Positions 18,601-26,073 of a DNA stretch of 64,000 nt are shown here, piece after piece. Made by a program: the position numbers and the translations under genes. The stretch covers positions 1 through 64,000 of the forward strand of contig JANQQI010000065.1 in the NCBI GenBank assembly GCA_028285085.1. Direction: 5' to 3'. Each line of letters opens with the position of its first letter. Position 1 is the stretch's first letter. Source of the DNA: Saprospiraceae bacterium (GTDB taxonomy: Bacteria > Bacteroidota > Bacteroidia > Chitinophagales > Saprospiraceae). The notes beneath the pieces were generated by a model. It was given only the letters and a program-made list of their open reading frames with translations. It was not told the DNA's origin and ran no database searches.

Positions 18601-19082
18601 ATATGGTTTTAATTATTAGTATGCCAAACAACCCTACAATTGCTGATCTTTTTGATTTGACCAATATCGCGCTTTGGAATATCTATGCACCACATCTGGA
18701 TTTTATGACAGCCTCTCTGCTGGGACTGAATGAAATGTTTTCCTTCTGCAATGGTGGAGTTGGTTCTATTGTCGATGTAGAAAATATGCGGGACGAAGGA
18801 AGTTTGAATAATGATATAAATAATAATTCCGATTTCTTCTTATACCCTAATCCGGCAGATAGTAGAATCTATTTTGAGCTGAGCGCCTATTATGGTCAAT
18901 CCTTAGTGGTCGAAATATATAATTTACAAGGTCAATTGATGGTTCGTCAAAAGATAGATAAAGTAGAAGACCCATCTTTATTTTTCTCACTTGAACAATT
19001 TGAAGATGCGGTATACTTAGGCGTTGTTCATTCAGCAAGTGGCGACCCTAAGATCAAGAAGTTTTGGGTGGAGAAAGAGTAA
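15687..19082 (+). CDS. T9SS-exported reprolysin-like zinc metalloprotease
   Basis: The ATG at 15687 is preferred over the in-frame TTG at 15663 and gives about 1131 aa with a hydrophobic signal segment around residues 30-48. A prodomain-like region is followed by the catalytic motif AHEFGHQFGANH, an HExxHxxGxxH zinc site starting at H368, and a Met-turn in TIMSYRN. The middle carries cysteine-containing HYR/Ig-like segments (TPPDLACPADITISC). The last 80 or so residues (FFLYPNPADSRIYFEL ... VVEIYNLQGQLM) form a type A T9SS sorting domain. The enzyme is therefore secreted or surface-anchored and likely degrades extracellular protein. A strong terminator follows, so it is monocistronic. Confidence 0.9.
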   Translation: MNYQSPLSFYPKKSVSEYVKPYLNKYAVLTVFLFFLTQCIPLKTFGQEPTPSTLAVALNFTDLKTQLLNAPNENDLEDARSPYQIEIPLAEDRMKIAVWESSILSVDLALAYPHLKTYAFYGIDDPFVTGRITLTENWLNIFLISKHGTMVIRPENIDQPINYILEPEAAEVLLENNEVCDFESEKTTRDHTQADHLANELTNARVNALTNGDTRRIYNLALVLTGEFYSANGGTVASATAVATTGVNNIQAIYDRELAIRFNLLVPFVYTDSLTDPFVPDNNVGANSRTVQAADAIAANFALAQYDVGHVFHNTSLTAGWSSGGVAGIGVVCNNGGCGGCTGGVQKGRGWTGRSSNVGAAFARLGAHEFGHQFGANHTFNGSGGACTAANISSNTSYEIGSGTTIMSYRNICSAAQNIPAMGTADDYFHTHSLTEIINYINGGGNCPTTVPSGNTPPTVDADPMGITYNIPVGTPFTLTGSGLDADGDAIMYCWEQYDEDGAGTPTQGSTGIVAGNSTTAPLFRSFPPTSSPSRTFPQLSAILDNDNMATFEALPLVDRNITFRLTGRDFNPLGGGTHCSTTTVIANDNGGAFEVTSFNSGGVWNPSLDNTETITWNVAGSTDPPINCANVNILLSLDEGETFTTVLASNTPNDGSASVVIPVLNACEARIRVECADNIFFDINNADVVIDVEAPTITVMATDRVVECDGMGNLNGVDGLNAWLANRGGAFAFDNCDPFVIWSNTLINTAPGCGGAVVFTYRFTVEDDAGNTASTEANFEIIDTTPPDLACPADITISCDESDDPAETGIAIATDICDPAPTVDYDDMVISGNCNWECTIERTWSTADDCGNMTSCVQEILSTPLALIQDALSMGPIVLGGPGVSLTLTIDDAECIVDWLSEGFGNADPAAIPWGNHTNDPLSCQPGPIEINPDGTMANPLLAAQIFMAINLRLDPTLGDLPLSDTGVPVDMVLIISMPNNPTIADLFDLTNIALWNIYAPHLDFMTASLLGLNEMFSFCNGGVGSIVDVENMRDEGSLNNDINNNSDFFLYPNPADSRIYFELSAYYGQSLVVEIYNLQGQLMVRQKIDKVEDPSLFFSLEQFEDAVYLGVVHSASGDPKIKKFWVEKE

Positions 19083-19103
19083 CAAATTTTGTTGTTTTGG
19101 TTT

Positions 19104-19145
19104 AAATATTCACGGCCTTATGAGGCCGTGAATATTTATTTTTTG
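19104..19145 (+). terminator. Strong bidirectional-looking intrinsic terminator
   Basis: A perfect 15-bp stem, AAATATTCACGGCCT (19104-19118) with AGGCCGTGAATATTT (19123-19137), loop TATG, followed by a T-rich run to 19145. It separates the protease from the minus-strand toxin region. Confidence 0.85.
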
Positions 19146-19320
19146 ATGATGGAAATATAGAGGACTTGATGTATTTATAAGGGAGTAATGGTGGGAAGTG
19201 TACAAAAGGTGGTTTAGTAGATGACTCGGGTATTGTCCAGATGATCATGCACATATAATGTCAAATCGAGTCGGTCAGTAATTTTTCCGCTTAGGCTTAG
19301 GACTTGGCTTTGATTTTCAC

Positions 19321-19719
19321 TTAGTAAGCATTAATATGGTACTCAATTAAATCAGAGTTGTTCGGGTGATATGTATCAATAATAAGGTCAGATATTAAAT
19401 CCGCGAATTCTTGTGTAGGGATATCATCATTTATTTGTGTAAAATAAGCTTGGCCTCCGTCTAGAGGAATAGATTTAAACTTACTATAATTCATATTCCT
19501 AGTAAATCTTTCGTAATTAGCATCATTATTATGCTTATTATTGTTAAATAACACATGTAGAACGTACCCACCAGTAGTTGTTAAAGGAACTTCTAAATCC
19601 CACTTTACGACATCACTGTACTTAAATATTTGTAGAGCTACCTCTCTCCTTAAATAAATATCTAGTTGTATCTTTTTTTCTTTGCTTTCAATGAATACAA
19701 GAAGTTGTCTATAGATCAT
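19321..19719 (-). CDS. Hypothetical protein, possible immunity protein, 132 aa
   Basis: Starts at ATG 19719 with no signal peptide, so it is probably cytoplasmic. It is moderately acidic and ends in a helix (TQEFADLISDLIIDTYHPNN). No family is recognised. It is the last minus-strand gene of the toxin region and lies 9 bp after a short reading frame that resembles a toxin C-terminus. This repeats the tip-then-immunity order seen in the neighbouring modules. The immunity role is inferred from position only. Confidence 0.5.
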   Translation of the reverse strand: MIYRQLLVFIESKEKKIQLDIYLRREVALQIFKYSDVVKWDLEVPLTTTGGYVLHVLFNNNKHNNDANYERFTRNMNYSKFKSIPLDGGQAYFTQINDDIPTQEFADLISDLIIDTYHPNNSDLIEYHINAY

Positions 19720-19728
19720 AATACTATT

Positions 19729-19863
19729 TTATTTATGGGTTATGACCGTTTTGAAACTATCTTCTTTGGGAGTAGTCATGATTTTGAGTTGTATTCTCAC
19801 CGAACTCCTCTGAACAGGTAAAATAAAAAACTTTTTAAGGTAAGCCCCATAAAGTTTTCCCAT
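19729..19863 (-). pseudogene. Possible toxin C-terminal remnant, 44 codons
   Basis: A short frame from ATG 19863 to TAA at 19729, basic and hydrophilic in its second half (IQLKIMTTPKEDSFKTVITHK without the final residue). It begins two bases after the stop of the upstream lipoprotein and ends 9 bases before the next gene, the spacing expected of a toxin tail ahead of its immunity gene. It could equally be a chance frame. Confidence 0.3.
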
Positions 19864-19865
19864 GC

Positions 19866-20432
19866 TTATGCTGAGTACACAAAACTATCTATCATTAAAC
19901 CACCTTTGCTCTTTAAAATATTGGAATACAGTAATCGGTATACACCACTCATTCCCCGAATCGGAGCTCGTTTTTTTGTTTCACTATTTGGTTTTTCTAG
20001 TTTATCAAAAAAGTCAATAATATGAAGAGGTATATCATTATCTTTCGGATAATCTGAAAGATCTTTTTTTCTAGATTTTAGTATGAATTCTTTGGATTCA
20101 ATATCATAAGAATAATGGAAGAAAAAATCATCGTTCCAAACGATTCCAATATGATGGTAGCTATCTATTTCAAAACCGTCTATAATTTTGAACTGAAAAA
20201 CAGAATCCATTTGAAGCTGGTGCTTTTGACTCAATTCTTCAAATAGTTTCTCATGAACTTTTTTCGCTAGCTTCGCAAAAGGATTAAAATTAAATCTGTA
20301 TTTTTTTTCAAAGTTTTCTTTCACATATGTCTTTTGGCTCTTATTTATCAGATAAATCAATTTTCTATTTTGTATCTCCGTGGTTTTACACGATACGAAT
20401 AAAATCAACAATAATATTGATGAAAATCTCAT
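19866..20432 (-). CDS. Small lipoprotein, candidate immunity protein (copy 1)
   Basis: A 188-aa protein with lipobox LFVSC at residues 11-15. The mature part shares clear similarity along its whole length with the 189-aa product at 22410-22979: both contain DGFEID-HH-G, LSDYPK, P-RGMSG and a final S-VYS. Each of the two genes sits directly downstream of a copy of the same toxin-tip sequence, here with the tip stop 20435-20433 abutting the ATG. That arrangement and the lipoprotein signal fit an immunity protein against a periplasm- or envelope-acting toxin. The specific target is unknown. Confidence 0.65.
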   Translation of the reverse strand: MRFSSILLLILFVSCKTTEIQNRKLIYLINKSQKTYVKENFEKKYRFNFNPFAKLAKKVHEKLFEELSQKHQLQMDSVFQFKIIDGFEIDSYHHIGIVWNDDFFFHYSYDIESKEFILKSRKKDLSDYPKDNDIPLHIIDFFDKLEKPNSETKKRAPIRGMSGVYRLLYSNILKSKGGLMIDSFVYSA

Positions 20433-20833
20433 TTAAATGGTTTTATTTTTTTTACGACCTTTTACTTTTTTCCACTTCCTCTCTTTTCGAATTTCTTTTT
20501 TGTATAAATATCAATAACTGCTTTCCTCTTTTTATCCCATTTAATAAGATTTACTGCCCCGTAAAAGGGTTTTAATGGAACTTTCATCTTCGATCTAACC
20601 TAGTTCTCAATTGTACTAACGGTAGCCTCTTCTGTAGGAATCCGATAAGGGCTATAACTATAGAGATTGAAATCTACCACCATCTTCTTTGTGTTAATTC
20701 CATGATCGAGTAATTCATGGGCGATGGTTATCATAAGGTTTGCAACTTCATCTTGTTCCGCTTTATTATATGTGAGATTTACAAAGTTAATTCTTGCTTC
20801 TCCCTCTCCTAGAGATGGCATAGTTTTTTCCAT
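20433..20833 (-). pseudogene. Decayed toxin tip, copy 1
   Basis: On the minus strand a frame from ATG 20833 (MEKTMPSLGEGEARINF) runs to a TAG at 20602-20600. Coding resemblance continues in the same frame past the stop as VRSKMKVPLKPFYG ... AVIDIYTK. It then shifts frame in an A-run, after which the other frame gives KEIRKERKWKKVKGRKKN before the lipoprotein gene. About 280 bp of it repeats at 23005-23293, where the final part is unshifted. Read as an orphan C-terminal domain of a polymorphic toxin left behind by recombination; the toxin activity is not recognised. Confidence 0.55.
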
Positions 20834-20860
20834 CAACTAATTTTGTTGCTGAATAGCTAA

Positions 20861-21382
20861 TTACTCCTCAAACGATGTTTTCCAATACCTGAGTGCTTTA
20901 TCACCGCTTTTTGATAGCTCTATCATGTAGTGCAAAGAACTGTAAACCGAATGTCTAAATGTTACTTCAACATATTTTTTATCATTGTAATCAATCGCAT
21001 TACACACTTCTAAAACTGTCATAAAATCACCTTCTTTAAACTTGTCTGTATACTTTCTTATAGGCCTTTTGATCTGCAGATTGTGTTTTACACCTTTAAT
21101 TTCTATAAGTGAATCTCTCAGAAATAAGAACTTAGCAAACTGCTTACTGTTACTAGCCGTAGCTTCAACTTCATCATAATACCCTAAAAACTCACCCAAT
21201 AATAGGAAAGAAGAACTTTCTCCATTTGTATGTCCTTTAAAGAATATCTTTTTTTTATCTAAAGTAGTTTCCTCAGGAATACAAACCGTTCTAACGTAAT
21301 CGAGAGCTACCTGTTCAGGTAAATTAGTGACAACATTATTACATGAAATATATGATACCAAGAAGACTAATAAAATTTTCAT
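20861..21382 (-). CDS. Small lipoprotein, candidate immunity protein
   Basis: A 173-aa protein with a short signal and lipobox VSYISC (residues 9-14). The mature domain is mixed alpha/beta with basic patches and shows no enzymatic motif. Immediately upstream on the same strand is a frame without a start codon that resembles a toxin C-terminus (21395-21583), and 28 bp downstream begins decayed toxin tip copy 1. Its position between tip remnants suggests an immunity lipoprotein retained after loss of its cognate toxin. It is not similar to the paralogous pair flanking it. Confidence 0.6.
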   Translation of the reverse strand: MKILLVFLVSYISCNNVVTNLPEQVALDYVRTVCIPEETTLDKKKIFFKGHTNGESSSFLLLGEFLGYYDEVEATASNSKQFAKFLFLRDSLIEIKGVKHNLQIKRPIRKYTDKFKEGDFMTVLEVCNAIDYNDKKYVEVTFRHSVYSSLHYMIELSKSGDKALRYWKTSFEE

Positions 21383-21394
21383 AATTGATTTACT

Positions 21395-21583
21395 TTAATC
21401 CGTTTTTTCTTCAGATTCTCTCACAAACCCTTTCTGAAACTTTTTAGATTCATCTTCTTTCGAATGATATACTGTCACCTTAGCATTACCAGTATTTTTC
21501 CATCTCTTTCGATCTGTACCGAATCCTGCGTTACTAAGAATTATTGTTATTGAATTCACTGCACATATATTTAATAAAATTAA
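21395..21583 (-). pseudogene. Toxin C-terminal remnant without start codon
   Basis: A 62-codon open stretch with no ATG, hydrophilic in its second half: NAGFGTDRKRWKNTGNAKV, then TVYHSKEDESKKF and GFVRES. It ends at TAA 21397-21395, 13 bases before the ATG of the lipoprotein at 21382. The charged, basic C-terminal character and position match a truncated polymorphic-toxin tip. Family not recognised. Confidence 0.45.
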
Positions 21584-21613
21584 TTACAAGCTAGAGATTG
21601 ACCTTATCATTAG

Positions 21614-22111
21614 TCACTTAAAAAACGCTATGAAATTATATGTTTTTTCAAGTAATTCAACAATGTCTTGTCTAGGCTCATAAATTACTTTTTCATCAAA
21701 TGACCGCCCCCCATGACTATCAAAAGCTACAAGCTTCACGATTTCGCCCTCTTTCTTTAACCTTAAAACGAGATGTACATCAATGTAATCGACGGAGCTA
21801 ATAACATCCGTATCTCCGATTTCAAATATTGGTTTTAAATTATTAATAATCTCTATATCATCTATATTAACAAATGCTATTTCTTTATGAGAACTCTTAA
21901 CATTTATTGAATCAAGCCTAGTGAATTCTTTGGGGCCTTGATGTTCATCCACGATGCTTATAACCTGTTCAATACTAGCTGGCAGCAAAGATTCTGCATA
22001 AAAATTAATATGATATAATTCTAATTCATAATGTGGACCCTTGATATCTTTTGTAGTATTGCATGAAGCAAAATAAAATACCAATGATAAAATAATTAGT
22101 CTAGTATTCAT
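21614..22111 (-). CDS. Small lipoprotein, candidate immunity protein
   Basis: A 165-aa protein with lipobox FYFASC (residues 12-17). The mature part is acidic with alternating strands and ends EKTYNFIAFFK. Its ATG overlaps the stop of a 47-codon frame (22108-22251) as ATGA, which suggests translational coupling. It belongs to the minus-strand series of lipoproteins at 19.8-24.4 kb, none of which has a housekeeping signature. Function is inferred from context only. Confidence 0.6.
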   Translation of the reverse strand: MNTRLIILSLVFYFASCNTTKDIKGPHYELELYHINFYAESLLPASIEQVISIVDEHQGPKEFTRLDSINVKSSHKEIAFVNIDDIEIINNLKPIFEIGDTDVISSVDYIDVHLVLRLKKEGEIVKLVAFDSHGGRSFDEKVIYEPRQDIVELLEKTYNFIAFFK

Positions 22112-22251
22112 ATTGAAAAGTTGCCTAGGTAAAAGAATAGCAGAAAAAGGAGAAAGACATTATACAAACTAGTTTTTCGTTCCTCGACAGTAGTATACCG
22201 ATCTCGCGATAGAGGTTGAATATTACCTACTTTACTATCCTGGAAAGTCAT
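22108..22251 (-). CDS. Candidate 47-aa membrane peptide coupled to the lipoprotein gene
   Basis: ATG 22251 to TGA 22110-22108. The N-terminal half is polar (SRDRYTTVEERKTSLYN), and the C-terminal third is one hydrophobic helix (VFLLFLLFFYLGNF). The stop overlaps the next start as ATGA. It may be a real small protein or the end of a lost toxin; codon evidence alone is thin at this length. Confidence 0.35.
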   Translation of the reverse strand: MTFQDSKVGNIQPLSRDRYTTVEERKTSLYNVFLLFLLFFYLGNFSI

Positions 22252-22409
22252 TAAGACACCAATTTTTAGGAGGGTGCTCTTTTATTGTCGTATATAGCTG
22301 TCCCTCAGCAAGAGCCCAAGTCAAATCCTTATGATTTCTAAATCATTGAAATAAGTATAAGGGTCATCCAAAAAATTAATCACATGGATATTCAAATTGA
22401 CATTTTATT

Positions 22410-22979
22410 TTAGTCAGAATAAACATAACTTTTTGCATACATCATTTCTTGATCCTTTTGGGCAATATCTGAATAAAAAAATTGGTATCCGCCACTCATG
22501 CCCCTCACAGGAATTTTATCTTCTAATAAATCATCAACATTTTCTAAGTCATTATAATAATTAAACATATCTAATGTAATGTTACAATATTTTGGATAGT
22601 CACTTAAATCGAGATTCAGTTGTATAAGCTTGATCTCATTTGTTTTAACTTTATAATAGTATTGAATTAAGAAAAAGTCACTCCACAACAATCCAACATG
22701 ATGATGATCATCTATTTCAAAGCCGTCCATTAACTTAAATCGCGGAACACTATCAATCTGTATCTGAAAATCTTTCTTTAAATGTTCAAATAGCTTCGCA
22801 TGCATCTTTTTTGTATACTTTAGATATGGCGTGTAATTTATTCTATACTTGTCGGGAAACTCTTTTTCAATTGAATCTAGTCGACTCTTGCTAATAGCAT
22901 TAATTAAGTTAGAATGGCTAAACTTTATTGATGCACATGAAATTATAGTGATTAATGTAATCAGGGTAAATGGCTTCAT
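22410..22979 (-). CDS. Small lipoprotein, candidate immunity protein (copy 2)
   Basis: A 189-aa protein with lipobox TIISC (residues 11-15), paralogous to the 188-aa lipoprotein at 19866-20432. Conserved blocks include LMDGFEIDDHHHVGLLW, LDLSDYPK, IPVRGMSGGY and a terminal KSYVYS. The protein similarity is moderate, whereas the preceding toxin-tip DNA is much more alike between copies. This is expected if immunity genes diversify or if tips were homogenised by recombination. The tip stop lies 9 bases before its ATG. Likely protects against an envelope-targeting effector; this is inference. Confidence 0.65.
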   Translation of the reverse strand: MKPFTLITLITIISCASIKFSHSNLINAISKSRLDSIEKEFPDKYRINYTPYLKYTKKMHAKLFEHLKKDFQIQIDSVPRFKLMDGFEIDDHHHVGLLWSDFFLIQYYYKVKTNEIKLIQLNLDLSDYPKYCNITLDMFNYYNDLENVDDLLEDKIPVRGMSGGYQFFYSDIAQKDQEMMYAKSYVYSD

Positions 22980-22988
22980 TATGTATGA

Positions 22989-23312
22989 TTATCGTTTTTT
23001 TCGTCCTTTAATATTTTTCCATTTTCTTTCCTTTCGAAGTTCTTTTTTCGTGTAAATATCAATAACTGCTTTCTTCTTTTTATCCCATTTAATAAGACTT
23101 ACTGACCCGTAAAAGGCTTTTAATGGAACTTTCATTTTAGATCTAACCTAGTTCTCAATTGCACTAACGGTAGCCTCTTCTGCAGGAATCCGATAAGGGC
23201 TACAACTATAGAGATTGAAATCTACCACCATCTTCTTTGTGTTAATTCCATGATCGAGTAATTCATGGGCGATGGTTATCATAAGGTTTGCGATTTCACC
23301 TAGTTCAGTTTT
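22989..23312 (-). pseudogene. Decayed toxin tip, copy 2
   Basis: The minus strand reads ELGEIANLMITIAHELLDHG and then through VVDFNLYSCSPYRIP to a TAG at 23150-23148. It continues in frame as an intact 48-codon stretch from ATG 23135 (MKVPLKAFYGSVSLIKWDKK ... KGRKKR) to TAA 22991-22989. It is about 90 percent identical over 280 bp to tip copy 1, including the TAG. The 5' end breaks abruptly at about 23312 against an unrelated plus-strand fragment, marking a recombination junction. Confidence 0.55.
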
Positions 23313-23314
23313 AG

Positions 23315-23491
23315 CATCAAGATGAAGCCTCCGCAGAGGTCATCGTTGAACTTATTACAGACATTCACGAGCAGGTTGTAACCAAATCGGATTTACACAA
23401 AGCCATTGAATCTCTTGAGCAAAAATTCACAATTAAGCTTTATAGCGTTGGCATTGTAATAGTCGGCTTACTTGCTGCCATTAAATATTAG
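23315..23491 (+). pseudogene. 5'-truncated fragment of a small coiled-coil/TM protein (DUF1640-like)
   Basis: From just after an in-frame TAG (23312-23314) the plus strand encodes EASAEVIVELITDIHEQVV, TKSDLHKAIESLEQKF and a terminal membrane helix ending AAIKY before TAG 23489-23491. There is no ATG, GTG or TTG start. The TK-DL...LEQKF-then-helix layout resembles DUF1640/CCDC90-like small proteins. The missing N-terminus coincides with the end of toxin tip copy 2, so the gene was probably cut by the insertion or rearrangement. Confidence 0.45.
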
Positions 23492-23769
23492 GGGTGATCT
23501 GAGCTGAAACTTCTATGACTTTAAGTTTTTAAAGACTACAATAATCTGCAAATGAGTAATCCCCTCCTTAAGGGGATAGAATCAGGTGATACAGTAATAT
23601 TCATAAGTCAATCCGCCTCAATCCTCAACAAATTTCTTTGTCTACCATACTAGGCCGAAGATTAGTTGAAGGATGATTATATATACTAGGATCATTGAGG
23701 ACGTCCGTAATCCTTGAAAAAATCATATCTTATGCACTACTGTCAAACTTTCCATTAGTTATTATTCCA
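23492..23769. other. Non-coding gap with one hairpin
   Basis: ATCCCCT (23559-23565) pairs with AGGGGAT (23571-23577) over a 5-base loop, without a T-run on either side. Nothing else is recognised between the truncated coiled-coil fragment and the lipoprotein gene. Confidence 0.35.
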
Positions 23770-24411
23770 TTACCTTTCGACCTCAGTTAGACGATGCATA
23801 AACGTATTATTTAAAAATGCGTAATAAACTCTTACGAAAGGATAAAAAGGCTCAACCCAAACATCATTTTTTCTATTCCTCATTCCATATGCCATAAAGC
23901 TCAAACTGCTATTGTCCTTTTTTATTAATGCTCTAGTATTATGTTCCTCTTTGAAGAAATACATACTTTCTACTCCATTTAGCCTAACTAATAAATTTCG
24001 GTACTTTGCAACTCCAAATCCAGTAAAATATTTTTTTGAAAATTCTATATTAGGAGGATCAAAGTTTAATAAATAGTCTTTGCCTATTTTTAGCTTAAAA
24101 TATGTTGTATCATAATTTAAATATGGCTCTACAGTGATGTATACTGGGAATTCAGGATCCCAGAAAATCTCGTCTTGTTTAAGATGTGCTAGGTCTATCA
24201 ATGAATCCAATTTCTCCGTAAGAAGGGATTTATTGATATTATAAAGATTAGCCTTAACCTGAAATGAGTCGATATAGTAATTTGTTGATTCATCTATAAT
24301 AGTTCTTTCGTTTAGCTTAGATGTATTTGTTGAAAAGCATGACACCAAAAACGAAATCCCACCAACGTTAAGCATAATTAAACCCCAAAATCTTAGACTA
24401 TTTATTTTCAT
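23770..24411 (-). CDS. Lipoprotein downstream of the Rhs/JAB toxin, candidate immunity protein
   Basis: A 213-aa protein with a hydrophobic signal and lipobox SFLVSC (residues 21-26). The mature domain is rich in aromatic residues (YFKLKIGKDYLLNF, FFKEEHN) and ends EVER. It directly follows the Rhs-type toxin and lies in the same reading frame as the toxin tail, with no stop in the 46 codons between the toxin's TAA and this ATG. As the first gene after a JAB-like toxin tip it is the best candidate for the cognate immunity protein. Not recognised at family level. Confidence 0.6.
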   Translation of the reverse strand: MKINSLRFWGLIMLNVGGISFLVSCFSTNTSKLNERTIIDESTNYYIDSFQVKANLYNINKSLLTEKLDSLIDLAHLKQDEIFWDPEFPVYITVEPYLNYDTTYFKLKIGKDYLLNFDPPNIEFSKKYFTGFGVAKYRNLLVRLNGVESMYFFKEEHNTRALIKKDNSSLSFMAYGMRNRKNDVWVEPFYPFVRVYYAFLNNTFMHRLTEVER

Positions 24412-24549
24412 ATAATATATATCTACTTTTTGTATAAATCTAAATTTAGCGGCTGTATTACCTGCTTTCTTTATCTTACTGGCAAAATCTCTATCTTCAC
24501 TTGAAGGTTTATCAGATCGATCTTCACTTATAGCTGCAGGATGAGAATC

Positions 24550-25719
24550 TTATTCTTCATGGCTAGAAGAAACTACTGAATTTACTATATCTTCTGGCCC
24601 GACACGACCACTTATGAATGCCAAATTTGCCCATTCAACATTTGTTGTATTTGCCAGAAATTCAAAAACTTTTTTAGCTTCGGATTTATCTTCTCCAAAC
24701 CTTAATACTGTAGCTTCATATTTACCTCTACCATATTCTACTTTTCGTAGCCCCTGCTTTAATACGCCTTTTTTAACATCAATATTTGGATTTTTAATAT
24801 TTCCATTTTTATCACGCTTTACTTTTCGACCTGAAACTAACTTATCTACCTCATTTCCATCAGAATCATAATATTTTTTGTCGTCAACCTTTGAGATATT
24901 TCCTTCATCATCGACCTTATAGGTTGCTTCCACACTCCTACCATCAGGATCAATGAATATGACGGGATTACTCAGTACGTAATTATAATCACTCCAAGCA
25001 GGATACTCTATCGCCAACGGATCCAAACTCAAAACCCTAGCTAAATCACTATCATAAAACCGCGCCCCTCGATAATCCAAATCCGTCGCCTGATCTCGCT
25101 CGTGGTGCGTCGATTGATACTTCTCGGGATCACCATTATTGATGTATTCCCTCAGTACTTTAGCCCCCCATCCGCTCATCCGGCCACTAGCTACGCCCGG
25201 GATGGCCAACATCGGTTGCATCCAATGTAGTGCCCCTTCCCGATACGCATCGTTACAGGAGTTGGTGGCCGCATCGTAGTAACGCTCACAATCATCGGTC
25301 GGTCCGGTACAGCCCGCAGGATCAGTTTGGTAAGTAAATTTCTTTTGTAAGGTATATTTATTAAAATCCTCTACTCGTACGCTAATGGTAGGCAAATCCA
25401 GATTCCAGCCTTCGCCGTAAGGAATCCCGGAAGCATAACTTAAGTTATCACCGCTGGTATAAACCGAGCTATGCGTCATTGTAGCAGTATAACTCAAACC
25501 CGAATAAGTAGAAACGAAGCCAAGTGTATATGAAGAATTATACGTCCCGGTAAATAGGCTCACATCACCGGCAAATCCACCGGAAGTGACTTCTCCGGCA
25601 CCAACTGCAGCAGGTGTAGATTGCCCGCTTTGGTAGCCACCAGAAAATTGAGCAGAAAACGTATTAGAAATACCGAAAAATAGTGTTATACAAAGGAATA
25701 CACGAACAAAGCATTTCAT
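24550..25719 (-). pseudogene. Shortened Rhs-repeat toxin with broken JAB-like tip
   Basis: The 389-aa frame has a signal peptide (to about residue 23) and an Rhs/SpvB-like start (GDVSLFTGTYNSSYTLG, GEGWNLDLP). It then jumps to the Rhs core hallmark DYRGARFYDSDLARVLSLDP and NPVIFIDPDGR, where a full Rhs shell of well over 1000 aa with YD repeats would be expected. The tip has VFEFLANTTNVEWA, as I recall from the JAB-like toxin 1 group, but stops at SSHEE. After the TAA (24552-24550) the same frame continues DSHPAA ... KPSSEDRDFASKIKKAG ... KFRFIQK, resembling the rest of a JAB metal site (SHP...S..D). The gene therefore looks internally deleted twice and is probably inactive. Confidence 0.65.
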
Positions 25720-26073
25720 TGAACTTTAGTTTTGTTTTTTGAGGCAATAGCAATTTAGCGTGAGTACAAGGCATCACGTAAGCAATTCGGCAGGCCAATT
25801 AATTGGATGGGTGTGTGAAGTAGTGTTGTGTTATCTTAGGTATTAAGGATGGTATAAGCTTTAGCTATAACACATGACAAACATAAGCGTTTTCATTTTA
25901 CAATGCAATAGGGTACACATTAAATATTTAAAAACAATACGATGTGCAAACAAAGCACTAAGTCATTTATTGACCCAGTTTTCATTTGCTAAGTATATTG
26001 AAACTGCGTTGTTGAATAAATTGGTCTGATTTATTTTTTAAAAACAGCATCTCCAACTTAATTTCTAAATCTC
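25720..26073. other. 354-bp gap, nothing recognised
   Basis: AT-rich sequence between the Rhs remnant and the DUF3857 gene. It must hold the promoter of the Rhs remnant on the minus strand, but no confident box, gene or hairpin was found. Confidence 0.4.

Noticed and set aside
19321-25719. Prophage or insertion-sequence origin of the AT-rich region
   Set aside because: No integrase, transposase, terminal inverted repeats or structural phage genes are visible; Rhs-tip recombination explains the pattern better.
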